Both the position numbers and the translations under genes were made by a program. A model generated the notes under the pieces. It ran no database searches, was not told where the DNA came from, and was given only the letters and a program-made list of their open reading frames with translations. Shown here in pieces: positions 5,829-14,110 of a stretch of DNA of 25,094 nucleotides. This DNA is from a virus. The DNA lies in IMG/VR virus record IMGVR_UViG_3300030294_000153, positions 1 to 25,094 of that record; one strand, 5' to 3'. How positions within the stretch are numbered: position 1 is the first letter of the stretch; each line of letters starts with the position of its first letter.

Positions 5829-6178
5829 TTCAGCCTGGCGAGACCGTTGAGCAGGCCACCACTCGGATTCTTATCGCGACTGGTGCAGACATGAATCTCG
5901 ACGAGGCCAAACGCGTAAAGGAAAACTACCTGGCCTTGCGGGAGCAACTTGAATACGACCGAACGGCCCGCCTGGTTGTAGCGGTAGAGGACGTGTGCCG
6001 GGCGGTGGGTGACGAATACGCCAAGGTCCGCAGTCGCCTCTTGGCGATACCCTCGGAGCACGCTCCACGCATCAGCCGTTTGAAAACAGCACAGGAAGTA
6101 CAGGACGCCTTACACGGCATTATTGTTGACGCGCTTGAGGAGTTGACCCGTGACGGAGATGGGCTCAACAAGCGATGA
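5597..6178 (+). CDS. Terminase small subunit (Nu1-like)
   Basis: The product has 193 residues from ATG 5597, with AAGG at 5587-5590 as ribosome site. The N-terminus (SEFAALHNVSRKTVTKWKERGW) is a winged helix-turn-helix as in lambda Nu1 (181 residues), used to bind cos DNA. The C-terminal half (about 100-190) is helical (EAKRVKENYLALREQLEYDR), as expected for the part that contacts the large subunit. It recognises phage DNA and positions the large subunit for cutting and packaging. It overlaps the large-subunit gene by 29 bp. GGTAACA repeats run through its first third, which suggests that it binds its own gene. Confidence 0.88.
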   Translation: MNQSEFAALHNVSRKTVTKWKERGWLVFDGSALDVEASNALIAKYRRDGSDVVTQTGEGNKPLLKNTAVTSALKRVTIQPGETVEQATTRILIATGADMNLDEAKRVKENYLALREQLEYDRTARLVVAVEDVCRAVGDEYAKVRSRLLAIPSEHAPRISRLKTAQEVQDALHGIIVDALEELTRDGDGLNKR

Positions 6179-8141
6179 GCGTAGATATGCCGAAGGGTTT
6201 GATGCGTTGCAGGCCGGGCTGTTGTCTGCCCGCCGGCGGAACATCCAGCCGCCGCCGAAGCTCACACTGAGCCAATGGGCAGCGAAGTACGCGGTCTTGT
6301 CTCGCGAGACCAGCGCCCAGACCGGTCGGTTTCATGCCTTCCCGTATCAAATCGGGATCATGGATGCGATTACTGACCCGACTGTCGAAATGGTCACTGT
6401 CCAAAAGTCGGCCCGGGTTGGTTACACAAAGATCCTCGATCACGTTGCCGGTTACTACATCCATCAAGACCCGTCGCCGATCCTGGTGGTTCAGCCCCGA
6501 GTAGAGGACGCCGAGGATTACAGCGTCACTGAAATCGAACCGATGCTGCGCGATACACCGGTTCTCGCCGAGATCGTCGGAGACCCAAAGAAAAAGGATG
6601 CGCGGCAGAAGATCAATAAACGGATATTCCGCAACGGTGCTTCGATCTCCTTTGTGGGTGCCAACAGCCCAGGTGGTTTTCGGCGTATCACCGCCCGCAT
6701 CGTCAAGTTCGATGAGGTTGATGGGTACCCGGTGATGGGTGCCGGCAAGGAAGGCGATCAGATCAAGCTGGGGATCAAGCGAACCGAATCGTTCTGGAAC
6801 AGGAAAATCATTCTTGGCAGCACGCCCACGGTAAAGGGTGAAAGCCGGATCGAGAAAAGCTACGCCAACAGCGACCAGCGCAAGTACTACGTTCCTTGCC
6901 CTCACTGCGGCGAATACCAGGTACTAGAGTGGGGCGGCCCAGACACTCCTTATGGGATGAAATGGGACAAGGACGAAAATGGCGTCGGTTTACCTGACAG
7001 CGTGTTCTACGCCTGCAAGGTAACCGGCTGCGTGATACGTGAAGCCGACAAAGAGGACATGGTTGAGCGTGGTGAGTGGCGTGCAACCAAGCCGTTTAAG
7101 GGTCATGCCGGCTTTCACATCTGGGCGGCCTACAGCCTTTTTGTGAACGCGTCCTGGCGCAACCTGGTCGCGGAATGGCTTGAAGTAAAAGACGATCCGC
7201 TTATGCGTCAGACCTTCGTCAACCTGGTGCTGGGTGAGACATACGAAGATCGCGGAGATCGCGCACTTCAAGAGGACCGACTGGCTGCACGCTGTGAGGT
7301 GTGGGGCGCAGAGGTACCGGACGGCGTTGCCGTTGTAACCGTTGGAGTCGACACCCAGGGCGACCGCTTTGAATGCGAGGTGGTCGGCTGGGGGCTGAAC
7401 GAAGAGAGTTGGTCGATTGACTTCGAGGTCATCCAAGGCGACCTGGAAACACCGGACCCCTGGAATCGATTGGACGCATATTTGCGGCGCATCTGGTTTC
7501 GGGCTGACGGCAGGGGCTTTGAAGTCATGGCTGTCTGTCATGACTCTGGCGGTCACCACGCCCAAAAGGTTTATGAGTTTGCCAAGGCGCGCCTCGGCCG
7601 TCGCGTATGGGCCGTCAAAGGCGAGTCGGCGGTTGGTGGCAAGCGCTCTCCTGTATGGCCGACGAAGACGCCTAGCCGGCGCAACAAGTCGTCATTCCGG
7701 CCGGTGATCCTGGGCGTTAACGCGGCCAAGGATTCGGTTCGTTCGAGGCTTCACCTTGTGGAGCCGGGTGCTGGCTACATGCACTTCCCGGTAAGCCGAG
7801 ACATCAACTATTTCGCGCAGCTGACAGCAGAGCGATCCGTAAGGAAAACATCTGGCGGTCAACATTACCGTGTCTGGGAGTTGCCAAACGGCAGGGCCAA
7901 CGAAGCACTCGACTGCCGCGTTTACGCGTATGCAGCGCTGTGTGGGCTTATGCATATGGGGCTGAAGCTCAACAAGCGGGCAGAAGAGGTGAATGCGTCA
8001 ATCGGGACGCCAGTTCACCGACCTGGGCTGCAAGATCAAGAGCCTGTTGTAGACGGGGGCAAGCAGGAGCAGTCCTCTGGTCCGCGCGTCATCCAGGCAA
8101 AACCCGCCAAGAAAAAGACGTTGGCCAGCCGGCTGGCGTAG
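6150..8141 (+). CDS. Terminase large subunit (lambda gpA family)
   Basis: The product has 663 residues (lambda gpA 641). The ATPase domain shows a Walker A variant QKSARVGYTK at 85-94, matching the KSARVGYSK of lambda gpA, and a Walker B VKFDEVDGY at 185-193, followed by LGSTPT near 222-227 as coupling motif. Cys pairs (YVPCPHCGEY, CKVTGC) suggest a zinc knuckle at about 250-294. The nuclease domain begins near VGVDTQGDRFECEVVGWG with Asp401. It cuts concatemers at cos and drives DNA into the prohead. GTG 6150 is preceded by GAGGAG at 7-nt spacing; ATG 6159 is an alternative. The C-terminus is Lys-rich. Confidence 0.94.
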   Translation: MTEMGSTSDERRYAEGFDALQAGLLSARRRNIQPPPKLTLSQWAAKYAVLSRETSAQTGRFHAFPYQIGIMDAITDPTVEMVTVQKSARVGYTKILDHVAGYYIHQDPSPILVVQPRVEDAEDYSVTEIEPMLRDTPVLAEIVGDPKKKDARQKINKRIFRNGASISFVGANSPGGFRRITARIVKFDEVDGYPVMGAGKEGDQIKLGIKRTESFWNRKIILGSTPTVKGESRIEKSYANSDQRKYYVPCPHCGEYQVLEWGGPDTPYGMKWDKDENGVGLPDSVFYACKVTGCVIREADKEDMVERGEWRATKPFKGHAGFHIWAAYSLFVNASWRNLVAEWLEVKDDPLMRQTFVNLVLGETYEDRGDRALQEDRLAARCEVWGAEVPDGVAVVTVGVDTQGDRFECEVVGWGLNEESWSIDFEVIQGDLETPDPWNRLDAYLRRIWFRADGRGFEVMAVCHDSGGHHAQKVYEFAKARLGRRVWAVKGESAVGGKRSPVWPTKTPSRRNKSSFRPVILGVNAAKDSVRSRLHLVEPGAGYMHFPVSRDINYFAQLTAERSVRKTSGGQHYRVWELPNGRANEALDCRVYAYAALCGLMHMGLKLNKRAEEVNASIGTPVHRPGLQDQEPVVDGGKQEQSSGPRVIQAKPAKKKTLASRLA

Positions 8142-8180
8142 ATCCTCCCCGCTTTGGCGGGGCATACCTGGAGTAACCCT

Positions 8181-8447
8181 ATGAGCCGTTATGGTCCAAG
8201 CAGCCTGCTGGCGGGCATACCCCGGGAGTCGTTGCAGGTTTCTTTGCAAAATGCGCAGCAGGCCTACCTGCAGCTTTCCTCGGGCGGGAAGGTTGAAACT
8301 GCGACGTACACCCAGGGCGATGGCTCGAAGAGCATCACCTACACCCGCGCCAATATTGCTCAACTGGCAAACGTTATTCAGATGCTTCAGCAACAGCTGG
8401 GCATCGTCACTCGTGCCCGCCGGCCACTCACATTCAGGTTTAAGTGA
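8181..8447 (+). CDS. Head-tail joining protein gpW-like
   Basis: From ATG 8181 the product is 88 residues, after a GGAG site. The pattern matches gpW (68 residues in lambda): a helix (LQNAQQAYLQLSSGGKVETA), a two-strand hairpin (TYTQGDGSKSITYT), a second helix (ANIAQLANVIQMLQQQLG) and an Arg-rich tail (RARRPLTFRF). gpW stabilises packaged DNA in the head and forms part of the connector for the tail. It lies between the terminase and portal, as in lambda. A short extension to 8154 in the same frame has no ribosome site. Confidence 0.87.
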   Translation: MSRYGPSSLLAGIPRESLQVSLQNAQQAYLQLSSGGKVETATYTQGDGSKSITYTRANIAQLANVIQMLQQQLGIVTRARRPLTFRFK

Positions 8448-10099
8448 TGACCAATCCCGTATCGATTGTTGGGCTCGACGGCAAGCCGATCCAGCCTCTA
8501 CGGCCGAGTCGGGGGAAAATGCTGGCCCCAGGTGGCGGTGCTCCCTACGACGCTGCCGACATCCACGGTGAGCACGTTGCTGGGTGGAACCCATACCTTG
8601 GCTCGCCTGATGGCGACCTCAACATGTACCGCGACCGCATCGTCGCTCGGGTACGTGATCTGGTGCGCAACGATGGCTGGGCGTCGGGTGCGGTCACCCG
8701 AATTTTGGACAACGCCATCGGCGGGCACTTCCGGCCACTGATCAAGCCGGACTGGCGCGCTCTGGCGGCCTACACCGGCAAAAAAGCGTTTGATGCGACA
8801 TGGGCTCATGAGTTTGCTCAGGTGGCCAGCGCGCACTATCGGACCTGGGCTTTTGATTCTGGCCGCTATTGCGATGCCCAGCGGTCGCTGACTATCACCC
8901 AGATGATGCGCCTTGGCTTTCGGCATAAGTTGATTGATGGCGACTCGTTGATCCAGGCCTGCTACATCCCTGAGCGGATAGGCGCTGGGCGGGCTCGGTA
9001 CGGTACAGCGATGCAGTTGATCGACCCTGACCGGTTGAGTAACCCCCAGCAGCAGTTCGACTCGAACTCGTCGCGCGGCGGGGTGGTGCTCGATGCCTTT
9101 GGCGCGGCCAAGTCCTACTGGATTCGCAAGGCGCACCAGGGCGACTGGTGGAATGCGGCAGATAGCGTTACCTGGGAGGAGATCCCCCGGGAAACCGAGT
9201 GGGGGCGGCCGGTCATCATTCACGACTTCGATCACGACCGGGCCTCTCAGCATCGGGGCGGCTCTGGCATTTTTGCGCCGATCTTGCAGCGCATGAAAAT
9301 GCTGGCCAAGTACGACGCGGTCGAACTGGACGCGGCGGTGATCAACTCGATTTTTGGCGCTTACATCGAGAGTCCGTTCGATCACAACCTAGTGGCCGAG
9401 GCGGTGGGAGATGATGACAACCTGTCTGCCTATCAAGGTCAACGCGCCGACTATCACGCAAGCCGCAAAACCATGCTGGGCGAATCGCGGGTACCGATCC
9501 TGTTCCCGGGCGAAAAGATCAACGCAGTGACCGCCACACGGCCGAACGCGAATTTCGCTGGGTTCGAGAAATCGTTCCTGCGCAATTTTGCCTCGGCCAC
9601 CGGGCTTTCCGCGCAGCAGATGTCCCACGACTGGTCTGATACCAACTACAGCTCGGCCCGTGGCGCGTTGCTGGAGGCGTTCAAAACACTGACACGCCGT
9701 CGCAATGACTTCGCCAATAACACCGCGCAGCCGGTGCTGGGGTGCTTCATGGAGGAATCTATGGAGGTCGACGATTACCCGCTGCCACACGGTGCTCCAG
9801 AGTTTATGGAATGCCGGTCCATGTATTCGCGTGCTGAGTGGATGGGGCCGGCCCGTGGCTGGATTGATCCGGTCGCCGAGAAGCAAGGTGCTGTGCTGGG
9901 GATGGATGCCGGCCTTTCCACGCTCCAACAGGAATGCATGGAGCAGGGGCTGGATTACGAAGAGGTACTGGAACAGCGCAAGCGCGAGATCGACAAGTTC
10001 AGAGAGCTTGGCATTCCCGCCCCTACCTGGGCCGGCATGCAAATCCCTGGCGGATACACATCGGCGGACGACGCCATACAGAAACCGAGGCCGACTTAA
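8447..10099 (+). CDS. Portal protein (lambda gpB family)
   Basis: The product has 550 residues (lambda gpB 533). Typical features are an N-terminal WNPYLGSPDGDLNMYRDRIV segment, RDLVRNDGWASGAVTRILDNAIGG, IDPDRLSNPQQ, a loop GVVLDAFGAAKSYWIRK, and the conserved HDWSDTNYSSARGALLEAF region near 400-425. The dodecameric portal forms the DNA channel at one head vertex, docks the terminase and nucleates capsid assembly. ATG 8447 overlaps the gpW stop by 1 nt (TGATG); GTG 8444 is less likely. Its stop overlaps the protease ATG by 1 nt. Confidence 0.93.
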   Translation: MTNPVSIVGLDGKPIQPLRPSRGKMLAPGGGAPYDAADIHGEHVAGWNPYLGSPDGDLNMYRDRIVARVRDLVRNDGWASGAVTRILDNAIGGHFRPLIKPDWRALAAYTGKKAFDATWAHEFAQVASAHYRTWAFDSGRYCDAQRSLTITQMMRLGFRHKLIDGDSLIQACYIPERIGAGRARYGTAMQLIDPDRLSNPQQQFDSNSSRGGVVLDAFGAAKSYWIRKAHQGDWWNAADSVTWEEIPRETEWGRPVIIHDFDHDRASQHRGGSGIFAPILQRMKMLAKYDAVELDAAVINSIFGAYIESPFDHNLVAEAVGDDDNLSAYQGQRADYHASRKTMLGESRVPILFPGEKINAVTATRPNANFAGFEKSFLRNFASATGLSAQQMSHDWSDTNYSSARGALLEAFKTLTRRRNDFANNTAQPVLGCFMEESMEVDDYPLPHGAPEFMECRSMYSRAEWMGPARGWIDPVAEKQGAVLGMDAGLSTLQQECMEQGLDYEEVLEQRKREIDKFRELGIPAPTWAGMQIPGGYTSADDAIQKPRPT

Positions 10100-10977
10100 T
10101 GCAATTTGGACATCTTGCTCAACGGCTCTTCAATGTGCCGGTGGCGATCCGCCCGGAAAAGGCCGAGGTCATCATGGCAGCCCTGGCCGAGCGCATGGGG
10201 ATCGGTCGAATGATGCGGGTCAGCGGCGATGCTGTTGACCTAACACCGATGGCGTTGGAGGGGGAGGGATACAGCTACGCCGACCGGGAATCCCGTGATA
10301 GCGGGTATGACCTGGTCGGCAACGTGGCGGTCATTCCTGTCCATGGCACGCTGGTGCAGAAGACCGGAACCCTCCGGCCCTGGAGCGGCATGACAGGTTA
10401 TGACGGGTTGCGGCAAGCTTTTTTGACCGCGCTGTATGACCCGCAGGTCGCGGCCATCGTGCTCGATGTCGACTCACCTGGCGGCGAGGTCTCCGGGTGT
10501 TTCGACCTGGTAGATATGATCTACAACGCCCGGGGCTCCAAGCCGATCTGGTCGATTCTCAACGAGTCGGCTTACTCGGCTGCCTACGCGATCGCCAGTG
10601 CCGCGGACCGTATCTACGTTCCGCGCACCGGTGGCACTGGGTCCATCGGAGTGATCTGCATGCATGTGGATTTTTCCAAGGCGCTGACATCGGCCGGCAT
10701 TCAGGTGACGTTCATCACCTACGGCGATCGCAAGGCCGATGGACACTCAGAAATCCCGCTGTCAGCTGATGCGCTGGCGAGGTTCCAGGGAGATATCGAC
10801 ACCATGGGCGAGTTGTTCGTAGAGACCGTGGCCCGCAATCGAAACATCGCGGCCAGCAAGGTCCGCGCAACCCAGGCTGGTACCTACCTAGGCTCTGCCG
10901 GGGTTGATGCGGGCCTGGCCGATGTTGTCGCGGCACCTGACGCCGCTTTCCGGGCACTGCTCTCCCAGCTGGCCTAG
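10099..10977 (+). CDS. Capsid maturation protease, S49 (SppA/lambda gpC-like)
   Basis: From ATG 10099 the product is 292 residues. The S49 fold is clear: VAVIPVHGTLV at 76-86, VLDVDSPGGEVSG at 121-133, the active-site helix ESAYSAAYAIASAADRIY with likely nucleophile Ser160, GGTGSIGVI at 178-186, and ITYGDRKADGHS with Lys212 as candidate general base. It should cleave scaffold and portal or capsid ends during prohead maturation. In lambda, gpC continues into the scaffold Nu3; here the protein ends about where the protease does and a separate scaffold-like gene follows 22 nt later. A long extension upstream (to 9934) overlaps the portal gene and was rejected. Confidence 0.92.
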   Translation: MQFGHLAQRLFNVPVAIRPEKAEVIMAALAERMGIGRMMRVSGDAVDLTPMALEGEGYSYADRESRDSGYDLVGNVAVIPVHGTLVQKTGTLRPWSGMTGYDGLRQAFLTALYDPQVAAIVLDVDSPGGEVSGCFDLVDMIYNARGSKPIWSILNESAYSAAYAIASAADRIYVPRTGGTGSIGVICMHVDFSKALTSAGIQVTFITYGDRKADGHSEIPLSADALARFQGDIDTMGELFVETVARNRNIAASKVRATQAGTYLGSAGVDAGLADVVAAPDAAFRALLSQLA

Positions 10978-10998
10978 TTCCCACCATTTAGAGGATTG

Positions 10999-11649
10999 AT
11001 GACCATGACCAGAAGCAGAATGACTGCTGCTGCGACCTTCGCGCACCTGTTGGGTTTTGCCAAGCACGCCGATGAGGGTGATGACGAAAAAGACAAGGCG
11101 CGCCGTGCCGAAGAGGATGGCGGCGACGATGACAAGGAGGACCCGAAAGGTCGCAAGGCAAAGCGTGCCGAGGATGATGACCTTGAGGACGACGATGACG
11201 AAAAAAAGGCACGCAAGGCCAAGGGCGAAGGCGATGACCCTGACGATAAGGACGACCCAAAAGGTCGCAAAGCCAAGCGTGCAGAGGGTGACGATGATGA
11301 TCCGGACGCCGAGGATGACGACGATCAGGACGGCCCGAAATCCAGCAAAGCTGCTGTTGCCAAAGAGCGCGCCCGTTGCGCCCAGATCATGGCCCACGGC
11401 CTGAGGTCGGGTAACGCTGAGCAGGCTGGGGTATTTGCATTCGATACCAACATGTCTGCTGCATCTGCCATCAGCGCACTTAACGCGGCTGGATCGGTAA
11501 GTGGTCGCGGCGGCAACTTGAAAGACCGGATGGCCGCAGCAAACGTGACGAATGTCGGTGCCGGAGGCGATGGTGGCGTGGAGTCTTCCAGCATGTCGCC
11601 AATCGCCCAAAAAATCATCGCGGCTGCCGCCCGCGCCAAGCCCCAGTAA
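10999..11649 (+). CDS. Highly acidic, repeat-bearing scaffold-like head protein
   Basis: This protein has 216 residues if ATG 10999 is used. ATG 11005 has better spacing (9 nt) to the GAGGA at 10991-10995, so the true start may be two codons later. Residues about 25-115 are dominated by Asp, Glu and Lys, with a 38-residue imperfect tandem repeat: the block PKGRKAKRAE recurs 114 nt apart (DNA copies begin at 11140 and 11254). The C-terminal part (AKERARCAQIMAHGLR, then an Ala-rich helical region and KDRMAAANV) resembles the end of capsid scaffolds such as the Nu3 part of lambda gpC. It likely fills the prohead and is cut by the upstream protease. Scaffold assignment is inference from composition and place. 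Confidence 0.7.
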   Translation: MTMTRSRMTAAATFAHLLGFAKHADEGDDEKDKARRAEEDGGDDDKEDPKGRKAKRAEDDDLEDDDDEKKARKAKGEGDDPDDKDDPKGRKAKRAEGDDDDPDAEDDDDQDGPKSSKAAVAKERARCAQIMAHGLRSGNAEQAGVFAFDTNMSAASAISALNAAGSVSGRGGNLKDRMAAANVTNVGAGGDGGVESSSMSPIAQKIIAAAARAKPQ

Positions 11650-11676
11650 CCTCAACGCCAAACGGAGATCAACAGC

Positions 11677-12372
11677 ATGTCGCTGATTCCAACTGAAATT
11701 CGAGACAACCCACAAAGACCAGGCGTTCAGGCACAGGTGTACATCCCTGATCAGCTGATTGCCGATGCTCGCAACCTGGTCACCCAGCCGATCCTGTTGG
11801 CTACCGGCGTGCTTAAGCGCGGCACGGTCCTGGGGCAACAAACCGTCAGCCCTGTTCAGATCATTGCCAAGCCAGGCAACACCGGCAATGGCGCAGTGTC
11901 TGCGGTCACTGTTGGTTCTGCCGTTGAAACCGGCGGATACGCGCTGCTGGCCACGTCGGCCACCGTCTTCAGTGTTACCAACCCCGAAGGCGTGGCGCTG
12001 GGCGATGCAACTGTCGGCACCGCTTTTACGCACGCCGAGATCAATCTGACGATCACTGCGGGCGCCACGGCCTTTGTGGTAGGTGATGGCTTCACCGTCA
12101 ACGTCTTTGATGTGGTCGGCACCTATGTCGAGTGCGTCCGGACGGCAACCGACGGCAGCCAGGTTCCGCTCGCTATTTTGGTCGACGATGCTGATGCAAC
12201 GGATGGCCCTGTGACCGCTGGCGCCTATGTGGCCGGCGAATTCAATGCCGCCCAACTGATTTACAGCCCAACATGGTCGCTCCCGGCGCTTGTATCGGCG
12301 ATGCGTCCGTATAGCCTGTTTGCCAAAACCTCACTCTCGGCGGCTTCCCCGTCGAATAACTCGGCGCCGTAA
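11677..12372 (+). CDS. Head decoration protein (lambda gpD-like) with large insertion
   Basis: The product has 231 residues after a GGAG site, against 110 for lambda D. The N-terminus and the end (PLAILVDDADATDGP, then AGAYVAGEFNAAQLIY) match the D-type fold that trimerises on the expanded capsid. Between them is a Gly/Ala/Val-rich stretch of about 75 residues (near 68-142: GNGAVSAVTVGSAV through TVNVFDVV), an insert seen in several phage decoration proteins. It stabilises the shell against DNA pressure. A terminator-like hairpin follows before the capsid gene. The same module order as lambda C-(scaffold)-D-E supports the call. Confidence 0.85.
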   Translation: MSLIPTEIRDNPQRPGVQAQVYIPDQLIADARNLVTQPILLATGVLKRGTVLGQQTVSPVQIIAKPGNTGNGAVSAVTVGSAVETGGYALLATSATVFSVTNPEGVALGDATVGTAFTHAEINLTITAGATAFVVGDGFTVNVFDVVGTYVECVRTATDGSQVPLAILVDDADATDGPVTAGAYVAGEFNAAQLIYSPTWSLPALVSAMRPYSLFAKTSLSAASPSNNSAP

Positions 12373-12400
12373 TCCGGCCCATACCCACCGTCCACAAAGG

Positions 12401-12421
12401 CCCGCTGAAGCGGGTTTTTTT
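12401..12421 (+). terminator. Terminator-like hairpin between decoration and capsid genes
   Basis: CCCGC (12401-12405) and GCGGG (12410-12414) form a short GC stem with a TGAA loop, followed by seven Ts. It ends 39 bp before the capsid ATG. Antitermination from the late promoter would be needed to pass it, or it may act mainly as a 3'-end or processing signal. Confidence 0.72.
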
Positions 12422-12459
12422 GTGGTCTGGATTCAGCATTTTTTGCTTTGGAGAGGCCC

Positions 12460-13539
12460 ATGACCGCCGCCAGTTCGTTTCCTTTTAGCACCACCGACCT
12501 GATTCAGGTCGTGCCGACGCTCAAGCGTCCGACTAAATTTTTGCTCGACAAGTTCTTCCCGAACATTCAGAACTCGGAAACCGAGTTCGTTGCGATCGAC
12601 ATCGATGTTGGCTTGCGCCGCATGGCACCTTTCATCAGTCCGCTGGTGCAGGGCAAGCTGGTTGAGCAACGCCGCTACCAGACCAACACCTACAAGCCGG
12701 CCTACATCAAGGACAAGCGCGCTCCGGACCTGCGCAAGCCGATCATGCGCCAGATCGGCGAACGCATCGGCGGCGGCACCATGACTGCCGGCGAGCGCGA
12801 GATGGCCAACGTTGCGTTCGAGATGGCCGACCAGATCGATATGCTGGACCGTCGCCTAGAGTGGATGGCAGCGTCGGCGCTGCTCACTGGCAAGGTGGTT
12901 GTTTCGGGCGAAGGCTTTGAAACTGAGGTCGTCGACTTCGGTCGAGATTCCCAGTTGAGCATCGCGCTTTCCGGAAACCTGCAGTGGGGTATCAAGGCCA
13001 ACTTCAACGCTGCAGGCCGCGACACCATCCCGGCGAACAACCTGGAAGAATGGCAAACGCTGATGCTTCAGCTCTCCGGTGCCCAGGCAACGGATCTGGT
13101 GTTTACCACCTCGGCCTGGAAGACCTTCTCCAACGACGAGAAAGTATTCGGCGCCATCTTTTTCCCGAAACAGTCCGAGGCGGGGAGCATCAACATTGGC
13201 CCGCAGATCGCACCGGGTGCGGTTTACAAGGGGCGCTGGGGTCAGTACGACCTGTGGCTCTACAACGAGTGGTTCATTGACGACAACGGCGTTGAGCAAC
13301 CGATGCTGCCTGATGGCTACATGCTGATGTCCGGCCAGCAACTGCTCGGTACCCGCGCCTTTGGTTCGATCCTTGATCCGAACTTCAGCTACCAGGCCAT
13401 GCCATACGCGCCAAAGACCTGGGTCGAGAATGACCCCGCTCAACGCATCCTACTGATGCAGAGCTCGCCGCTGGTCATCCCAAGCCGTGTTAACGCTTGC
13501 CTTGCCGCGAAGGTCTGCACTCCGCCGAGCAAAGGCTGA
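12460..13539 (+). CDS. Major capsid protein (lambda gpE family)
   Basis: From ATG 12460 the product is 359 residues; a GGAGAG site lies 4 nt upstream and a few in-frame codons before it were discarded. Features of the gpE family: an N-terminal FLLDKFFPNIQNSETEFVAIDIDVGLRRMAPFISP, EQRRYQTNTYKPAYIKDKR, a helix MTAGEREMANVAFEMADQIDMLDRRLEWM, and a C-terminal YAPKTWVENDPAQRILLMQSSPLVIP. This builds the HK97-fold icosahedral shell. The length is close to lambda gpE (341). Its own strong ribosome site and the hairpin before it fit high expression. Confidence is high from motifs plus neighbours. Confidence 0.93.
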   Translation: MTAASSFPFSTTDLIQVVPTLKRPTKFLLDKFFPNIQNSETEFVAIDIDVGLRRMAPFISPLVQGKLVEQRRYQTNTYKPAYIKDKRAPDLRKPIMRQIGERIGGGTMTAGEREMANVAFEMADQIDMLDRRLEWMAASALLTGKVVVSGEGFETEVVDFGRDSQLSIALSGNLQWGIKANFNAAGRDTIPANNLEEWQTLMLQLSGAQATDLVFTTSAWKTFSNDEKVFGAIFFPKQSEAGSINIGPQIAPGAVYKGRWGQYDLWLYNEWFIDDNGVEQPMLPDGYMLMSGQQLLGTRAFGSILDPNFSYQAMPYAPKTWVENDPAQRILLMQSSPLVIPSRVNACLAAKVCTPPSKG

Positions 13540-13775
13540 TGGCTGGCGCACCCGGAACGGGGGGCTCTGTAGTGGAGGCCGTCGTGGCTCATGGCCGAAC
13601 CGTGGTCGGCGTCAATGGTAAAAACGTTGGGCCTGGAGGCACCGTAAAGGTGCCCAAGGATGAGGTCGAGTCTCTGATCAAACTCGGCTTTCTGGCCGAT
13701 GGCGACGTAGTCGAGAAGCCTCAAACAGGTCCGCATGTCTCTGTGGCGGCCGGGCCTAGCGTGAGGATCGCCTGA
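13539..13775 (+). CDS. Small conserved head-region protein (FI position)
   Basis: The product has 78 residues from ATG 13539, overlapping the capsid stop (TGATG). A Gly/Pro-rich middle (VVGVNGKNVGPGGTVKVP) and an acidic helix (KDEVESLIKLGFL) stand out; such a GPGxxxxxxxDE..LIxLG pattern occurs in short phage proteins after the capsid gene. It lies where lambda FI sits between E and FII, but no similarity to FI was seen. Role: possibly head completion or DNA packaging support. It overlaps the next gene by 1 nt. Confidence 0.68.
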   Translation: MAGAPGTGGSVVEAVVAHGRTVVGVNGKNVGPGGTVKVPKDEVESLIKLGFLADGDVVEKPQTGPHVSVAAGPSVRIA

Positions 13776-14110
13776 TGATCGACTGGGACAGCTTGGTGTT
13801 GGGGCCGCTTGAAACCATTTTTGGCGAAGGTCAGCGACCGGAAGGGCAGGTGACGTACTACCCGGTCGGCCGCCAGGCATACCCCATCGACGGCGTTTTC
13901 GATTCGGCCTATCGGGAGGTCGAGCTGATTGACCCCCTGGTGGGTGTCGCATCAACGCAGCCGGTACTGGGTGTGCGGCTTTCGACCTTTCGTGAGCCGC
14001 CTGTTCAGGATGATGAGATTTACATCCCGAGTATCACCAAGCGCTACCTGGTGATGGAGGTTCGGCCAGATAGCCATGGCTGGGCAAAACTGATGCTGAG
14101 TGAGATGTGA
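13775..14110 (+). CDS. Head-tail attachment protein gpFII-like
   Basis: The product has 111 residues (lambda FII 117). It is beta-rich, with VTYYPVGRQAYPIDGVFDSAYREVEL, a loop before VLGVRLSTF, PVQDDEIYIPSITKRYLVMEVRPDSHGWAKLML. The pattern and size match Phage_attach (FII) proteins, which form the ring joining connector and tail. It is the last gene of lambda type; the next gene begins the Mu-like tail set. ATG overlaps the preceding stop by 1 nt and its own stop overlaps the next ATG by 1 nt, indicating continuous coupled translation across the head-tail boundary. Confidence 0.8.
   Translation: MIDWDSLVLGPLETIFGEGQRPEGQVTYYPVGRQAYPIDGVFDSAYREVELIDPLVGVASTQPVLGVRLSTFREPPVQDDEIYIPSITKRYLVMEVRPDSHGWAKLMLSEM

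Noticed and set aside
8147-8162. Hairpin CCCCGC-TTTG-GCGGGG between terL and gpW as terminator
   Set aside because: The stem is strong but there is no T run after it. It may be an mRNA structure but does not qualify as an intrinsic terminator.
8498-9385. Minus-strand open frame of 295 codons
   Set aside because: It is antisense to the portal gene, without recognisable motifs, and is expected from the GC-rich third positions.
10888-12255. Long open frame on the minus strand (about 455 codons)
   Set aside because: It lies opposite the S49 protease end, the scaffold-like gene and the decoration gene, all well supported and in order. Its Ile/Val/Leu-rich and Ser/Arg-rich runs are the mirror of the acidic repeat codons.
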